DNA of 64,000 nucleotides from Agreia sp. Leaf210 (GTDB taxonomy: Bacteria; Actinomycetota; Actinomycetes; Actinomycetales; Microbacteriaceae). Both the position numbers and the translations under genes were made by a program. Location of the stretch: contig NZ_LMKK01000003.1 in NCBI RefSeq assembly GCF_001421485.1, positions 310,001 to 374,000 on the forward strand, read 5' to 3'. Below, piece after piece: positions 1 to 7,780 of the stretch (the first letter of the stretch is position 1; each line of letters begins with the position of its first letter). The notes under the pieces were generated by a model that worked only from the letters and a program-made list of their open reading frames with translations, did no database searches and had not been told where the DNA came from.

Positions 1-239
1 GGGCTCGCCTTGGCGAAGTACCCGCTGACGAGAACGAAGACCGGAACGTGGAAGGCGTAGATGACGAGGTAGACGCTATACGACGTGTCGGACGCGTCGA
101 TCAGCCGCAGGATGGCGTGACCGACCACCACCAGGGTGATCGCGAGGTACCGGGCGTTGTCCCACAGCGGCAGGCGCTGCTTCGATCCGGCGGCGAGCAC
201 GGCGCCGCCCGGCTGGCGCGGCTGCTGAGGAGATGTCAC
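1..239 (-). CDS. Acyltransferase 3 family membrane protein, N-terminal part (cut by window edge)
   Basis: The first 79 codons are visible, from a GTG start at 239; the rest lies outside the window. The translation has a short polar head, then LPLWDNARYLAI, TLVVVGHAI and FHVPVFVLVSGYFAKAS. This pattern (D-N/G-x-R in the first membrane helix, then a conserved His, then FxVPxFxxxSGYF) is typical of the acyltransferase 3/OafA superfamily, integral membrane enzymes that O-acylate glycans or membrane lipids. The acceptor cannot be told. The GTG start is supported by a TAGGCT hexamer ending 7 nt upstream, which suggests a leaderless transcript. It is transcribed divergently from the SDR gene at 353. 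Confidence 0.75.
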   Translation of the reverse strand, partial: MTSPQQPRQPGGAVLAAGSKQRLPLWDNARYLAITLVVVGHAILRLIDASDTSYSVYLVIYAFHVPVFVLVSGYFAKAS

Positions 240-246
240 GGCGACC

Positions 247-252
247 AGCCTA
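247..252 (-). promoter_or_regulatory. Predicted leaderless -10 element (TAGGCT) for the acyltransferase gene
   Basis: Reading the minus strand, TAGGCT is followed by seven bases and then the GTG start at 239. A start point 7 nt after the -10 would fall on the start codon, giving an mRNA without a 5' leader. The same hexamer and spacing recur at several other genes in the window. No clear -35 was seen. Confidence 0.45.
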
Positions 253-352
253 GCTTCGGCCTGAAACGGCCTCGCATCGCACGGTCGGAGAGGGAGTCTC
301 GAACGCACTACCGTGGAAGCGGAGTTCGAACCTTGTCGAAAGAGGTAGGTCA

Positions 353-1141
353 ATGATTCGTCGCGCGGTCGTCACCGGAGCAAGCTCGGGTATCGGAGAG
401 GCCACGGTGGTCGCACTGCGTGCCGCCGGATGGGATGTCGTGGGCGTGGCGCGACGCAGGGATCGACTCGAAGCGCTCGCCGAGCGCACGGGTGCCCGGT
501 ACTTCGTCGCAGACCTGACGGTGCAGAGCGAGGTCGATGCCCTTGCCGCGTACGTCGAGGAGACGGGCGGCGTCAACACCCTGGTGAACAACGCAGGGGG
601 AGCGCGCGGTCTCGACTCGATCGAGAACGGCGATGTCGACGACTGGGCCTGGATGTACGAGGTGAATGTGGTGGCCGTCAAGAGAGTGATCTCGGCCCTG
701 TTGCCACAGCTACGCGAGTCGGTCCGCGACGGCGATGTCGCCGACATCATCACCGTCACCTCTATCGCGGGACATACGGCCTACGAGGGCGGCGGCGGCT
801 ACAACGCTGCCAAATTCGCGGCGGCCGCCATGCTCGAGGTGCTGAGGCTCGAGGTGAGCGGCGAGCCCATCCGCGTGCTCGAGATCGCGCCCGGCATGGT
901 CTACACCGAAGAGTTCTCGCTGAACCGATTCGGAGGCGACAGGGAGCGGGCAGAGAGCGTGTACGCGAACGTGCCCGATCCACTGGTCGCCGACGACGTC
1001 GCACGGGTCATCGTGTCGATGGTCGAGCAGCCCCCGCACGTGTCTCTCGACCTCGTCGTGATCAAGCCCGTTGCGCAGTCGGCGCCGCACAAGGTGCATC
1101 GGGGAGCGCTCCACGTGCGTCCCGAGAATCACCGAGGCTGA
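353..1141 (+). CDS. SDR family NAD(P)-dependent oxidoreductase
   Basis: A 262-residue classical short-chain dehydrogenase/reductase. The Rossmann glycine motif TGASSGIG is at residues 8-15, the NNAG motif near residue 80, and the catalytic Tyr150-x3-Lys154 in YNAAK. The length is normal for a single-domain SDR. It most resembles the YdfG/serine dehydrogenase branch, but the substrate is unknown. The ATG start follows an AGAGGTAGG purine tract usable as a ribosome site. The 3' end overlaps the convergent MFS gene by 13 nt. The gene stands alone on this strand. Confidence 0.85.
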   Translation: MIRRAVVTGASSGIGEATVVALRAAGWDVVGVARRRDRLEALAERTGARYFVADLTVQSEVDALAAYVEETGGVNTLVNNAGGARGLDSIENGDVDDWAWMYEVNVVAVKRVISALLPQLRESVRDGDVADIITVTSIAGHTAYEGGGGYNAAKFAAAAMLEVLRLEVSGEPIRVLEIAPGMVYTEEFSLNRFGGDRERAESVYANVPDPLVADDVARVIVSMVEQPPHVSLDLVVIKPVAQSAPHKVHRGALHVRPENHRG

Positions 1142-2643
1142 TTCGAGGCTGACCCGAGCTCCGTCGGTCCCTCCTCTGGGGCGACGGGGTCGGCAAACGC
1201 CAGGCGCGGTACGAAGAAGAGCAGGATGGCCGCGGCGAGTGCACCGAGGCCGCAAATGGCCCACACCTGCATATAGCCGAGAAGGCTCGACGCGGTCGCG
1301 GTGACCGAGGACGCTCCGGCGAAGAGCACGACGCCGAAGACCGCTGAGGCGAACGAGCCACCGATCGTCTTCGTCGTGTTCGTGAGTGCTGCGGCGACGC
1401 CCGTCTGACCACGGGGAGCTGCCGCGGCGGCTGCGCTGGGGAGCGCGCCGACCAAGGCTCCCGATCCGAGTCCCGCCACGACCATGTTGACGACCACCTG
1501 CGGAGTCGAGTCGTGAAAAGGCAGGAAGAGGAGGTAGCCGAGCGCAACGAGGAAGGCGCCCCCGATGAGCGCGACCCGCGGGGTCGCCCAGGTCGACACG
1601 ATCGGAAAGAGGATCGCTCCGACGATCATCGACACGAGGTACGCGCCGATGAGGTTGGATATATCGCTGGCCGCGAGACCCAGGCCGTATCCGTTGACCG
1701 GATCCGTGCCTGCAAAGGTACTGAGCGGCGCCTGGGCACCCAGCAGGCTGATTCCGATGAGCGCAGCCGTGAGCTGAACCGGCCACATGGAGGGCTGCGC
1801 GAGCACCCTCATGTCGATCGCCGGATCGGACTGTCGCCGCTCGAAGTGCACGAACGGCACGAAGGCGAGAGCCCCGACCACGATGAGCGCCCAGACCCAC
1901 CAGGTCTCAGGACCATTGATTCGGAGGAATGTCAGCCCGGACGTGATGAGCAGCAGGCCCGCGGTGAGGATCGAGAAACCCGCGAGATCGAGAGAGCGCC
2001 CGGGTTGAGGCGACGATTCGGGAACGCCGAACAGCACCACGAAGAAGACGAGGGTGACGGCGATCGCGGGAATCATCAGGGTGGGGCCGACGGCGTCGCC
2101 GAATGCCGCGAAGACGCGGCCACCCGCCAGTGCGCCCAGGATCGCGCCGGCCTCGAGAGCGACGACGAGCAGGCCGGCGGCGCGACGGGTCTGCGACGCG
2201 GCACGACCGGTACGACGGCCCCGTTCGAAGATCAGCGCCACCTCGAGCGGCAGCCACACCACATAGAACCCCTGCAGCGCCCACGCGATGAGAAACGACA
2301 CGAAGTCGTCTGCGACGACGAGCCACCAGCTCGCCGCGGCCGTCAGAACCGTCGTGAGAAGCAGCATCCGCTTGTGGCCCCACATGTCGCCGAGCTTCGC
2401 GATGATGGGTACGACGAGAGCAGCCACCAGAAGCTGACCGGCCTCGAACCAGTTGAAGTCTGCATCGACGATTCCCAGATGCTTCACCAGGTCGGGAATG
2501 AGGGGGATGTAGTAGCCCTGAAGGATGCCGCTGGTGATCTCGACGAGGAACAGGTAGCCGATGAGGCTCGCCGTGACACCCACGGACGTCGTGCCGAGAG
2601 ATCGCGTCGCGACGAATCGCCGCCTGCCCGGTTCGGTCGTCAT
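1129..2643 (-). CDS. MFS transporter, DHA2-type drug/proton antiporter family
   Basis: A 504-residue very hydrophobic protein with many membrane helices, consistent with the 14-helix DHA2 (EmrB/QacA) group of major facilitator exporters. The loop GDMWGHKRMLL after the second helix matches the MFS motif A (G-D-x-x-G-x-K-x). A long soluble loop rich in Arg (about residues 140-155) follows the fourth or fifth helix. It probably exports small toxic compounds using the proton gradient; the substrate is unknown. The start is an ATG with TAATAT ending 6 nt upstream, suggesting a leaderless mRNA. It diverges from the phosphoribosyltransferase gene at 2697. Confidence 0.85.
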   Translation of the reverse strand: MTTEPGRRRFVATRSLGTTSVGVTASLIGYLFLVEITSGILQGYYIPLIPDLVKHLGIVDADFNWFEAGQLLVAALVVPIIAKLGDMWGHKRMLLLTTVLTAAASWWLVVADDFVSFLIAWALQGFYVVWLPLEVALIFERGRRTGRAASQTRRAAGLLVVALEAGAILGALAGGRVFAAFGDAVGPTLMIPAIAVTLVFFVVLFGVPESSPQPGRSLDLAGFSILTAGLLLITSGLTFLRINGPETWWVWALIVVGALAFVPFVHFERRQSDPAIDMRVLAQPSMWPVQLTAALIGISLLGAQAPLSTFAGTDPVNGYGLGLAASDISNLIGAYLVSMIVGAILFPIVSTWATPRVALIGGAFLVALGYLLFLPFHDSTPQVVVNMVVAGLGSGALVGALPSAAAAAAPRGQTGVAAALTNTTKTIGGSFASAVFGVVLFAGASSVTATASSLLGYMQVWAICGLGALAAAILLFFVPRLAFADPVAPEEGPTELGSASNQPR

Positions 2644-2649
2644 GAGCGG

Positions 2650-2689
2650 ATATTACTCGCGCTGTGACGGGTGAGAAACCCGGTACCGT
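2650..2689. promoter_or_regulatory. Divergent leaderless promoter region (MFS / phosphoribosyltransferase)
   Basis: On the minus strand TAATAT (2650-2655) ends 6 nt before the MFS ATG at 2643. On the plus strand TACCGT (2684-2689) ends 7 nt before the ATG at 2697. Both fit the TAnnnT -10 pattern, with initiation on the start codon. The two -10 elements are only 28 bases apart, so the -35 regions must overlap and the two promoters may compete. Confidence 0.45.
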
Positions 2690-2696
2690 ATGAGGC

Positions 2697-3215
2697 ATGG
2701 TTCGAAGCGACGAGAAGACGACTGCCGATCTGGCCCCTACGGCCGAACCCGAGAGAGAGGTCCTCGGGTGGTTGGAGTTCGGTGACGCTTCTCGGGATCT
2801 CGCGCGGGACGTTCTCGGAAGCGGTTTCGTTCCGGACTTCGTGATCGCTATCGCGCGCGGTGGCCTCCTGCCGGCCGGCGCCCTCGCCTACGCTCTCGGA
2901 ACCAAGAGCTGCGGCAGTCTCAACGTCGAGTTCTACTCCGACATCGAGACCACGCTGCCCGAACCGATTCTCCTTCCGCCGATGCTCGACAACACCGCTC
3001 TCATCGGCAAGAACATCCTCCTGGTCGACGACGTCGCCGACTCCGGACGCACGCTTGCGATGGTCGTCGGACTGCTCGAGAACGTCGGAGTCATCGTCAA
3101 GACGGCGACGCTGTACTCGAAGCCTCGATCCGTGATCGAACCCGACTTCTTCTGGCGCAAGACCGATCGGTGGATAGTGTTCCCGTGGTCGGCGCATCCT
3201 CCGGTCACCGTCTGA
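2697..3215 (+). CDS. Phosphoribosyltransferase family protein
   Basis: A 172-residue type I phosphoribosyltransferase fold. The PRPP-binding signature LLVDDVADSGRT is intact, with the acidic pair at Asp111-Asp112, and the upstream PPi-loop region IAIARGGLLPAGALAYALG is also typical. The sequence resembles the xanthine/guanine-type and ComF-like orphan phosphoribosyltransferases of actinobacteria; the nucleobase cannot be assigned. The stop overlaps the ATG of the next gene (TGATG), so the two are translationally coupled. A leaderless start is likely. Confidence 0.8.
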   Translation: MVRSDEKTTADLAPTAEPEREVLGWLEFGDASRDLARDVLGSGFVPDFVIAIARGGLLPAGALAYALGTKSCGSLNVEFYSDIETTLPEPILLPPMLDNTALIGKNILLVDDVADSGRTLAMVVGLLENVGVIVKTATLYSKPRSVIEPDFFWRKTDRWIVFPWSAHPPVTV

Positions 3216-3940
3216 TGTCCATCCACCTCTCCGGCGGCGGCTGGCCTTTCGACGACGATGGGGCGGTCTTCCGTCCCTTCCTCGACGAGGCCACCCAGAG
3301 GGCGACCGAAGCGGGTCGTCTCGATGGCCCCCGCGTGGCCATCGTGCTCGTTCGCGATGGCGATGGCCCGGAGAAGTTCGTGGAGCTGTCTGCGGTCTTC
3401 GGCACCCTCGGCAAGATCGATCCGATCGCCGTACTCGCCCCGGAAGGCGCACCGATCGATCAGTCGCTCCTCGTCGACCTCGACGGCCTGGTCGTCTGGG
3501 GCGGTCTTGTGCCCGCTTATCGCGAGAGCCTGGCGTCGTCGTTTGCGGCCATCCGTGCGCTCGTCGAGTCCGGCGTTCCCTACTTCGGTATGTCGGCCGG
3601 TGCTGCCGTGGTGAGCGACGGAGCACTGATCGGCGGGTGGAAGATCGGCGAGGTGCAGGTCTGCCCGGTCGACGCGGCCCAGGAGATCGAGCAGGTCACC
3701 GTAGCCGAGGGCATCGGGCTCATCGATACGACGATCGACGTTCACGCCGCGCAGTGGGGCACCGTCGCTCGACTCATCGCGGCGACGGAGGCCGCGGTTG
3801 TCGACGGCGGACTGGCCATCGATGAGCACACAGCGCTGATCGTGGGGGAGAGCTCGCTACGCGTGGTCGGATCAGGCAGCGTCTGGTCTGTCACACGAGA
3901 GAACGGAACCGTTCGGGTTTCGACGATCGGCGTCGGCTGA
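3215..3940 (+). CDS. Peptidase S51 / cyanophycinase-like class I glutamine-amidotransferase-fold hydrolase
   Basis: A 241-residue protein with the nucleophile elbow GMSAG (Ser127) and a later histidine in DVHAAQWG (His177). This is the arrangement of the peptidase E/cyanophycinase (S51) family, which uses a Ser-His-Glu triad. I chose the ATG at 3215 because it overlaps the upstream stop. An in-frame start 45 nt upstream would add residues inside the phosphoribosyltransferase gene. Coupling to a phosphoribosyltransferase suggests salvage or peptide turnover, but the substrate is unknown. The next gene, ung, starts 3 nt after the stop. Confidence 0.7.
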   Translation: MSIHLSGGGWPFDDDGAVFRPFLDEATQRATEAGRLDGPRVAIVLVRDGDGPEKFVELSAVFGTLGKIDPIAVLAPEGAPIDQSLLVDLDGLVVWGGLVPAYRESLASSFAAIRALVESGVPYFGMSAGAAVVSDGALIGGWKIGEVQVCPVDAAQEIEQVTVAEGIGLIDTTIDVHAAQWGTVARLIAATEAAVVDGGLAIDEHTALIVGESSLRVVGSGSVWSVTRENGTVRVSTIGVG

Positions 3941-3943
3941 TCG

Positions 3944-4645
3944 ATGGCCGGTTCTCTGCGCACACTGGTCGACGAGGGACTGATCGACCCATCGTGGGCG
4001 GAGGCGCTGTCCCCGGAGGAGGAGACCATCGTCGCGCTGGGCGAGTTCCTGCGCACCGAGGTCGCTGAGGGGCGCGGCTATCAGCCGAGCGGTCGCAATG
4101 TGTTCCGAGCATTCCGTCTTCCGCTGGCGCAGGTCCGTGTGCTCATCGTCGGACAGGACCCGTATCCGACGCCCGGGCATCCGATCGGCCTGTCTTTCGC
4201 GACCGATGCCCACGTGCGTCCGTTGCCGCGCAGCCTGCAGAACATCTTCCGAGAACTGCGCGACGACCTCGGGGTCGAGCCGCCGGCACACGGAGATCTG
4301 AGTTCGTGGTCGCGTTCCGGGGTGATGCTGCTCAACAGGGTGCTCACCGTGCGCCCGGGTGATGCAGGCTCGCACCGGCGAAAGGGCTGGGAGAGAGTGA
4401 CGGATCTCGCCGTGCGTACCCTCGCCTCTCGGGGCGAGCCGCTCGTATCGATCCTCTGGGGTAGAGATGCAGCGGCACTCAAACCGCTTCTGGGAGACAC
4501 CCCGTTCATCGAGTCGGCGCATCCCAGCCCTCTCTCCGCCAGTCGCGGTTTCTTCGGATCGCGGCCATTCAGTCGAGCGAACACACTGCTCGAAACGCAG
4601 GGCGCGCAGCCTGTCGACTGGTCGCTCGAGACCGCGGCGGAATAG
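3944..4645 (+). CDS. ung: Uracil-DNA glycosylase, family 1
   Basis: A 233-residue family-1 uracil-DNA glycosylase, which removes uracil from DNA to start base excision repair. The water-activating motif reads [16 protein letters not shown] with Asp72. The second active-site motif [12 protein letters not shown] carries His193, and [14 protein letters not shown] is also conserved. The Pro after GQDPY, where E. coli has His, is usual in actinobacterial Ung. It starts 3 nt after the S51-like gene, in one apparent operon with it. Its TAG stop forms the beginning of a TAGGCT hexamer ahead of the next gene. Confidence 0.95.
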   Translation: MAGSLRTLVDEGLIDPSWAEALSPEEETIVALGEFLRTEVAEGRGYQPSGRNVFRAFRLPLAQVRVLIVGQDPYPTPGHPIGLSFATDAHVRPLPRSLQNIFRELRDDLGVEPPAHGDLSSWSRSGVMLLNRVLTVRPGDAGSHRRKGWERVTDLAVRTLASRGEPLVSILWGRDAAALKPLLGDTPFIESAHPSPLSASRGFFGSRPFSRANTLLETQGAQPVDWSLETAAE

Positions 4646-4648
4646 GCT
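4643..4648 (+). promoter_or_regulatory. Leaderless -10 element (TAGGCT) overlapping the ung stop codon
   Basis: TAGGCT begins with the TAG stop of ung and ends 6 nt before the ATG at 4655. The GNAT gene therefore probably has its own leaderless transcript in addition to read-through from ung. The same overlap of stop codon and hexamer occurs at 55140. Confidence 0.45.
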
Positions 4649-4654
4649 TGCACA

Positions 4655-5233
4655 ATGCTTGAAGAGGAGTACCAGCCGCGACGCAGACTGCCGCCAGCTT
4701 TGCGCCCAAAGACCCCGCCGCCGCCGAAGTTCGAATACGTCATTCGTGACGCGACGACTCGCGACCTCCCTGACGTGCGCGAGATCTACAACCACTATGT
4801 GGCGAACAGCACCGTCACCTTCGACGAGGATCCGATGTCGTTGAAGGCCTGGCGCTCCAAATTCGCGTGGGTCTCCAAGCTCGGATTCCCTTTTCTCGTC
4901 GCTGTGTCGCCGAGCGGTAACATCCTCGGTTTCGCCTATGTCGCCCCGTGGAAGGAGAAGGCCGCGTACCGTCGCACCGTCGAGAACTCGATCTACCTCG
5001 GCCCGGCCGCTACGGGCAAGGGTCTCGGGAAGGCGCTGATGGCAGAACTCCTGACCCGGGCCAAGGCTGTGGGCATCAAGGAGGTGCTCGCCGTGATCGC
5101 GGATCAGGGCGCCGAGGCCTCGCTGAAGATGCACGAGAGCTTCGGATTCAAGGAGGTCGGTCGCCTCGGCCGCGTCGGATTCAAGTTCAACCGGTGGCTC
5201 GGCACGGTCATGCTGCAGAAGTCGCTGAAGTAG
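4655..5233 (+). CDS. GNAT family N-acetyltransferase (phosphinothricin acetyltransferase-like)
   Basis: A 192-residue protein: a proline/arginine-rich head of about 28 residues, then a single GNAT domain. The segment EIYNHYVANSTVTFDE near the start and the acetyl-CoA loop TGKGLGKALM resemble the Pat/Bar branch, which acetylates small amines such as phosphinothricin or methionine sulfone. Specificity cannot be inferred from this. The Pro-rich extension PPALRPKTPPPPK is not usual for the family and may be a flexible linker. No Shine-Dalgarno site is seen, and a leaderless start fits better. Confidence 0.8.
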   Translation: MLEEEYQPRRRLPPALRPKTPPPPKFEYVIRDATTRDLPDVREIYNHYVANSTVTFDEDPMSLKAWRSKFAWVSKLGFPFLVAVSPSGNILGFAYVAPWKEKAAYRRTVENSIYLGPAATGKGLGKALMAELLTRAKAVGIKEVLAVIADQGAEASLKMHESFGFKEVGRLGRVGFKFNRWLGTVMLQKSLK

Positions 5234-5275
5234 CAGAGAGTTCGATCGACCGGGGTCTCGCCGCTCGGCACCCGA

Positions 5276-5800
5276 TCATTCGCCTGTTGCTCCGTCGAGC
5301 ATCTCGCGCAGGATGTCGATGTGACCGATGTGGCGTGCCGTCTCCTCGATGAGATGCACCGTGATCCAGCGCAGGGTGAAACGGGCCTCGCGACCCTGGC
5401 AGCGATCGTCGAGCGAGTGCCTCAGCTGCACTGCTCGGGACTCTGCGACCGCCGTCTCGTAGTCGGCGATGATCTCGGCGAGCGTGTCTTTCTCGCTGAT
5501 CCTGAACTCGCCATCGGGGTCTTCGTCAGACCAGCGATACGAGATCATCGCTTCGCCGTCCATGACCTCTCGGAACCAGGAACGTTCCACATCGGCGAGG
5601 TGCCGTATGAGGCCCGCCACCGTGGTCAGCGAGGGCAGGAGGCGTCGCCCGGCGTCGGCGTCGCTGAGGCCGGTGGCCTTGTAGACGACCGTCGCGCGCT
5701 GCAGGTCGAGGAACCCATCGAGCATCTCGCGTTCGCCGCCGCGTTCGGGCGGTTCCGGTCGGTCGTCTTCGGGCAGGGTCCCGGTGCTTGTCGAGGTCAC
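5276..5800 (-). CDS. DinB family / DUF664 thiol-S-transferase-like protein
   Basis: A 174-residue protein of the DinB/YfiT four-helix superfamily, DUF664 branch, which is common in actinobacteria and related to mycothiol-dependent transferases. The segments VAGLIRHLADVERSWFREVMDGE and WITVHLIEETARHIGHIDILRE supply the His residues that normally bind the metal. It may take part in thiol-dependent detoxification, but the partner thiol and substrate are inferred only from the family. The GTG start at 5800 has TAGGCT ending 7 nt upstream. It is divergent from the amidase gene. Confidence 0.8.
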   Translation of the reverse strand: MTSTSTGTLPEDDRPEPPERGGEREMLDGFLDLQRATVVYKATGLSDADAGRRLLPSLTTVAGLIRHLADVERSWFREVMDGEAMISYRWSDEDPDGEFRISEKDTLAEIIADYETAVAESRAVQLRHSLDDRCQGREARFTLRWITVHLIEETARHIGHIDILREMLDGATGE

Positions 5801-5807
5801 GGTCTCC

Positions 5808-5823
5808 AGCCTAGAACTAGGCT
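5808..5823. promoter_or_regulatory. Palindromic divergent leaderless promoter
   Basis: The plus strand reads AGCCTAGAACTAGGCT, a perfect 7-bp inverted repeat with a 2-bp centre. On each strand it presents TAGGCT: 5818-5823 ends 6 nt before the amidase ATG at 5830, and the minus copy (5808-5813) ends 7 nt before the DUF664 GTG at 5800. Both fit the leaderless pattern, so one 16-bp palindrome may hold the -10 elements of two opposed genes. Confidence 0.5.
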
Positions 5824-5829
5824 CGATTC

Positions 5830-7284
5830 ATGACCGCCCCGCACGAGTTCTCGGCCCTCGACCAGTACCGCCTCCTGCAGCGAGGAGAGCTCGGCGTGGT
5901 CGAACTGACCCAGCATTACCTCGACCGCATAGGGGCACGCGACGGCGAGCTCGGCGCGTTCTTCACCGTGACGGCCGAGCGCGCGCTCGAGCGCGCCCGC
6001 CACGTCGAGATGCATGTCCCGCGGTCGACGCGCCTGTGGGGCATGCCGTTCGCCGACAAAGACCTGTGGAGGAGGGAGGGAGTGCGCACGACATTTGGTT
6101 CGCGCGCGTTCGCCCACTTCGTTCCCGAGGCGAGCGACGAGCTGCCCGGAGTCCTCGACGAAGCGGGCGGCATCAGCCTCGGCAAGACGGCGACACCCGA
6201 ATTCGGTATGACGAGCCACAGCGAGACCCTTCTGGCTCCGCCCGCCCGCAACCCGTGGAATCTCGATCTCGGTCCGGGAGGGTCGAGCGGGGGAGCGGCT
6301 GCCGCCGTCTCCGCAGGGCTGCTCCCGTTCGCACCGGGGTCGGATGGCGGTGGGTCGATCCGCATCCCTGCGGCGGCCTGCGGGCTCGTCGGGATCAAGC
6401 CCTCGCGCGGGCGCGTCCCGGCTCTGTCGGGCATCGACGCTCTCGGCGGGCTCCCGGTCGCCGGGCCTATCGCTCGCAGTGTCGTGGATGCGGCTTTCCT
6501 GCTCGATGGAATGATCGGACGCCGGGGCTCGGTCATCGACGATCACTTCGCCCTGCGTGCTCCGAGCGAGGATGACGGCGACTTTCTGGGTTTCGCCATG
6601 AGAGGCGAGGGCCGCTTTCAGATCGGGGTCTGCGTCGACTCCCCGTGGTCGAGCTCTCACGAGCTCGTCATCGACCCCGAGATCACGGCGGTGCTCGCCG
6701 ATACGGTCGCTCTGCTGTCGGCCCTCGGTCACGGGATCGAGGAGGTCGGGCTCGAACCGGCTCCCGAGTACGGCTCGGCGTTCACGACCGTCTGGCAGGC
6801 CGGCGCGGCCCAGATCCGGATCGAGTCCGTCCCGCCCATCGAAGCCGATGCGGATGCCGATGGCGACGTCGAGCCGCTCACCCGCTGGCTTCGTCGCCGC
6901 GGCCGCGAGCTGACGGCCGTACAGCTCGCGCAGGCACTCGCCGAACTGTCTCGTTTCGAACGTCGCACCATCGATCGATTCTCTGGATTCGATGCTGTGC
7001 TCACGCCGACCCTCGCCCTTCTTCCACGTCCCATCGGCTGGTACGACGCCGCTGATCCAGAACGCAACTTCGCCCAGCAGGTGGAGTACTCGCCGTTCTC
7101 GTCGTACGTCAACGCCGCCGGGCTTCCGGCCATCACACTGCCGGTCGGCATGAGTTCCGATTCTCTTCCGATCGGCATGCAGCTCATCGGCCGACCCGGG
7201 GGAGAGAGTGTCCTCCTGTCTATCGCGCGGCAGCTCGAGCGTCGGCTGCGGTGGGAGGAGAAGCATCCGCCGATCTGGTCATAG
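5830..7284 (+). CDS. Amidase signature family protein
   Basis: A 484-residue serine amidase of the GatA/AtzF/fatty-acid-amide-hydrolase superfamily, which hydrolyses a C-N amide bond. The Ser-cisSer-Lys triad is visible: Lys77 in PFADKDLW, Ser152 in GPGGSSGGAAA and nucleophile Ser176 in SDGGGSIRIPA. There are no gatC or gatB genes beside it, so it is probably a stand-alone catabolic amidase rather than the tRNA amidotransferase subunit. The substrate is unknown. The start is supported by a TAGGCT element 6 nt upstream. Confidence 0.85.
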   Translation: MTAPHEFSALDQYRLLQRGELGVVELTQHYLDRIGARDGELGAFFTVTAERALERARHVEMHVPRSTRLWGMPFADKDLWRREGVRTTFGSRAFAHFVPEASDELPGVLDEAGGISLGKTATPEFGMTSHSETLLAPPARNPWNLDLGPGGSSGGAAAAVSAGLLPFAPGSDGGGSIRIPAAACGLVGIKPSRGRVPALSGIDALGGLPVAGPIARSVVDAAFLLDGMIGRRGSVIDDHFALRAPSEDDGDFLGFAMRGEGRFQIGVCVDSPWSSSHELVIDPEITAVLADTVALLSALGHGIEEVGLEPAPEYGSAFTTVWQAGAAQIRIESVPPIEADADADGDVEPLTRWLRRRGRELTAVQLAQALAELSRFERRTIDRFSGFDAVLTPTLALLPRPIGWYDAADPERNFAQQVEYSPFSSYVNAAGLPAITLPVGMSSDSLPIGMQLIGRPGGESVLLSIARQLERRLRWEEKHPPIWS

Positions 7285-7302
7285 GGGGATTCTCTTCGTA
7301 GG

Positions 7303-7321
7303 TTAGGTATGCCTATACTAA
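7303..7321 (+). promoter_or_regulatory. DtxR/IdeR-type iron box overlapping a leaderless promoter
   Basis: TTAGGTATGCCTATACTAA matches about 15 of 19 positions of the DtxR/IdeR consensus, including both TTAGGT-like ends. It contains TATACT (7314-7319), a good -10, ending 7 nt before the ATG at 7327. Iron-loaded repressor bound here would block RNA polymerase directly. This predicts induction of the SIP-domain gene when iron is scarce. Confidence 0.7.
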
Positions 7322-7326
7322 GTTCG

Positions 7327-7737
7327 ATGAGAGTTCTGATGACCGAGGCGGGAGCCATGCCCACGACCGCCGGGCGCGTACTGCTGGCAGGCGATTCGAC
7401 GATCATTCCCGTCATTCAGGGCCTCATAGAGACTCTCCCGGATACCGCACGCGGGCAGATCTTCATCGAGGTGGAGACGGCGCTCGACATCATCGCCCTC
7501 GAGACACCCGAGCGCATCACCGTGAGCTGGTTGGCGCGCGACGTGCGCACCGGTACTCCCGGGCAGGTGCTCGGCCGCGCTGTCCGAGCGTGGGTGAGCG
7601 AGATGACCACGGGCGATGTTGTGGCCGATGGAGCCGAACTCTGTGTGTGGCTCGGCGGAGAGGCCGCGCGCATCGACGATCTTCGAGCCGACCTCGCTGA
7701 ACGACTCGGTTCCAGCCGCGAAACGCTCGCTCGGTAG
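7327..7737 (+). CDS. Stand-alone SIP (siderophore-interacting protein) domain protein
   Basis: A 136-residue protein matching the C-terminal NAD(P)H-binding half of siderophore-interacting ferric reductases, with GRVLLAGDSTIIPVIQGLIE as the typical start and GELCVWLGGE-like text near the end. The N-terminal flavin-binding barrel is missing, so it cannot be a complete FAD ferric-siderophore reductase alone. I chose ATG 7327 rather than 7309: the earlier ATG lies inside the iron box, and TATACT places transcription start exactly at 7327. Iron control is predicted. It is convergent with the Eis-like gene. Confidence 0.75.
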   Translation: MRVLMTEAGAMPTTAGRVLLAGDSTIIPVIQGLIETLPDTARGQIFIEVETALDIIALETPERITVSWLARDVRTGTPGQVLGRAVRAWVSEMTTGDVVADGAELCVWLGGEAARIDDLRADLAERLGSSRETLAR

Positions 7738-7780
7738 TCCGAGCTCGTCGGCGTTCCGGTTCTCGGGGCCAGGCCCTCGA

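Noticed and set aside
710-1900. 396-codon minus-strand frame across the SDR/MFS junction
   Set aside because: Covers parts of two supported genes in wrong frames; composition dominated by Arg and His.
1513-2667. 384-codon plus-strand frame opposite the MFS gene
   Set aside because: Highly charged, Arg/Glu/His-rich translation with no motif; it mirrors the hydrophobic MFS coding sequence.
4154-4171. GQDPYP in Ung instead of the E. coli GQDPYH
   Set aside because: The Pro form is usual in actinobacterial Ung, such as that of Mycobacterium; catalytic Asp72 and His193 are present, so it is not a defect.
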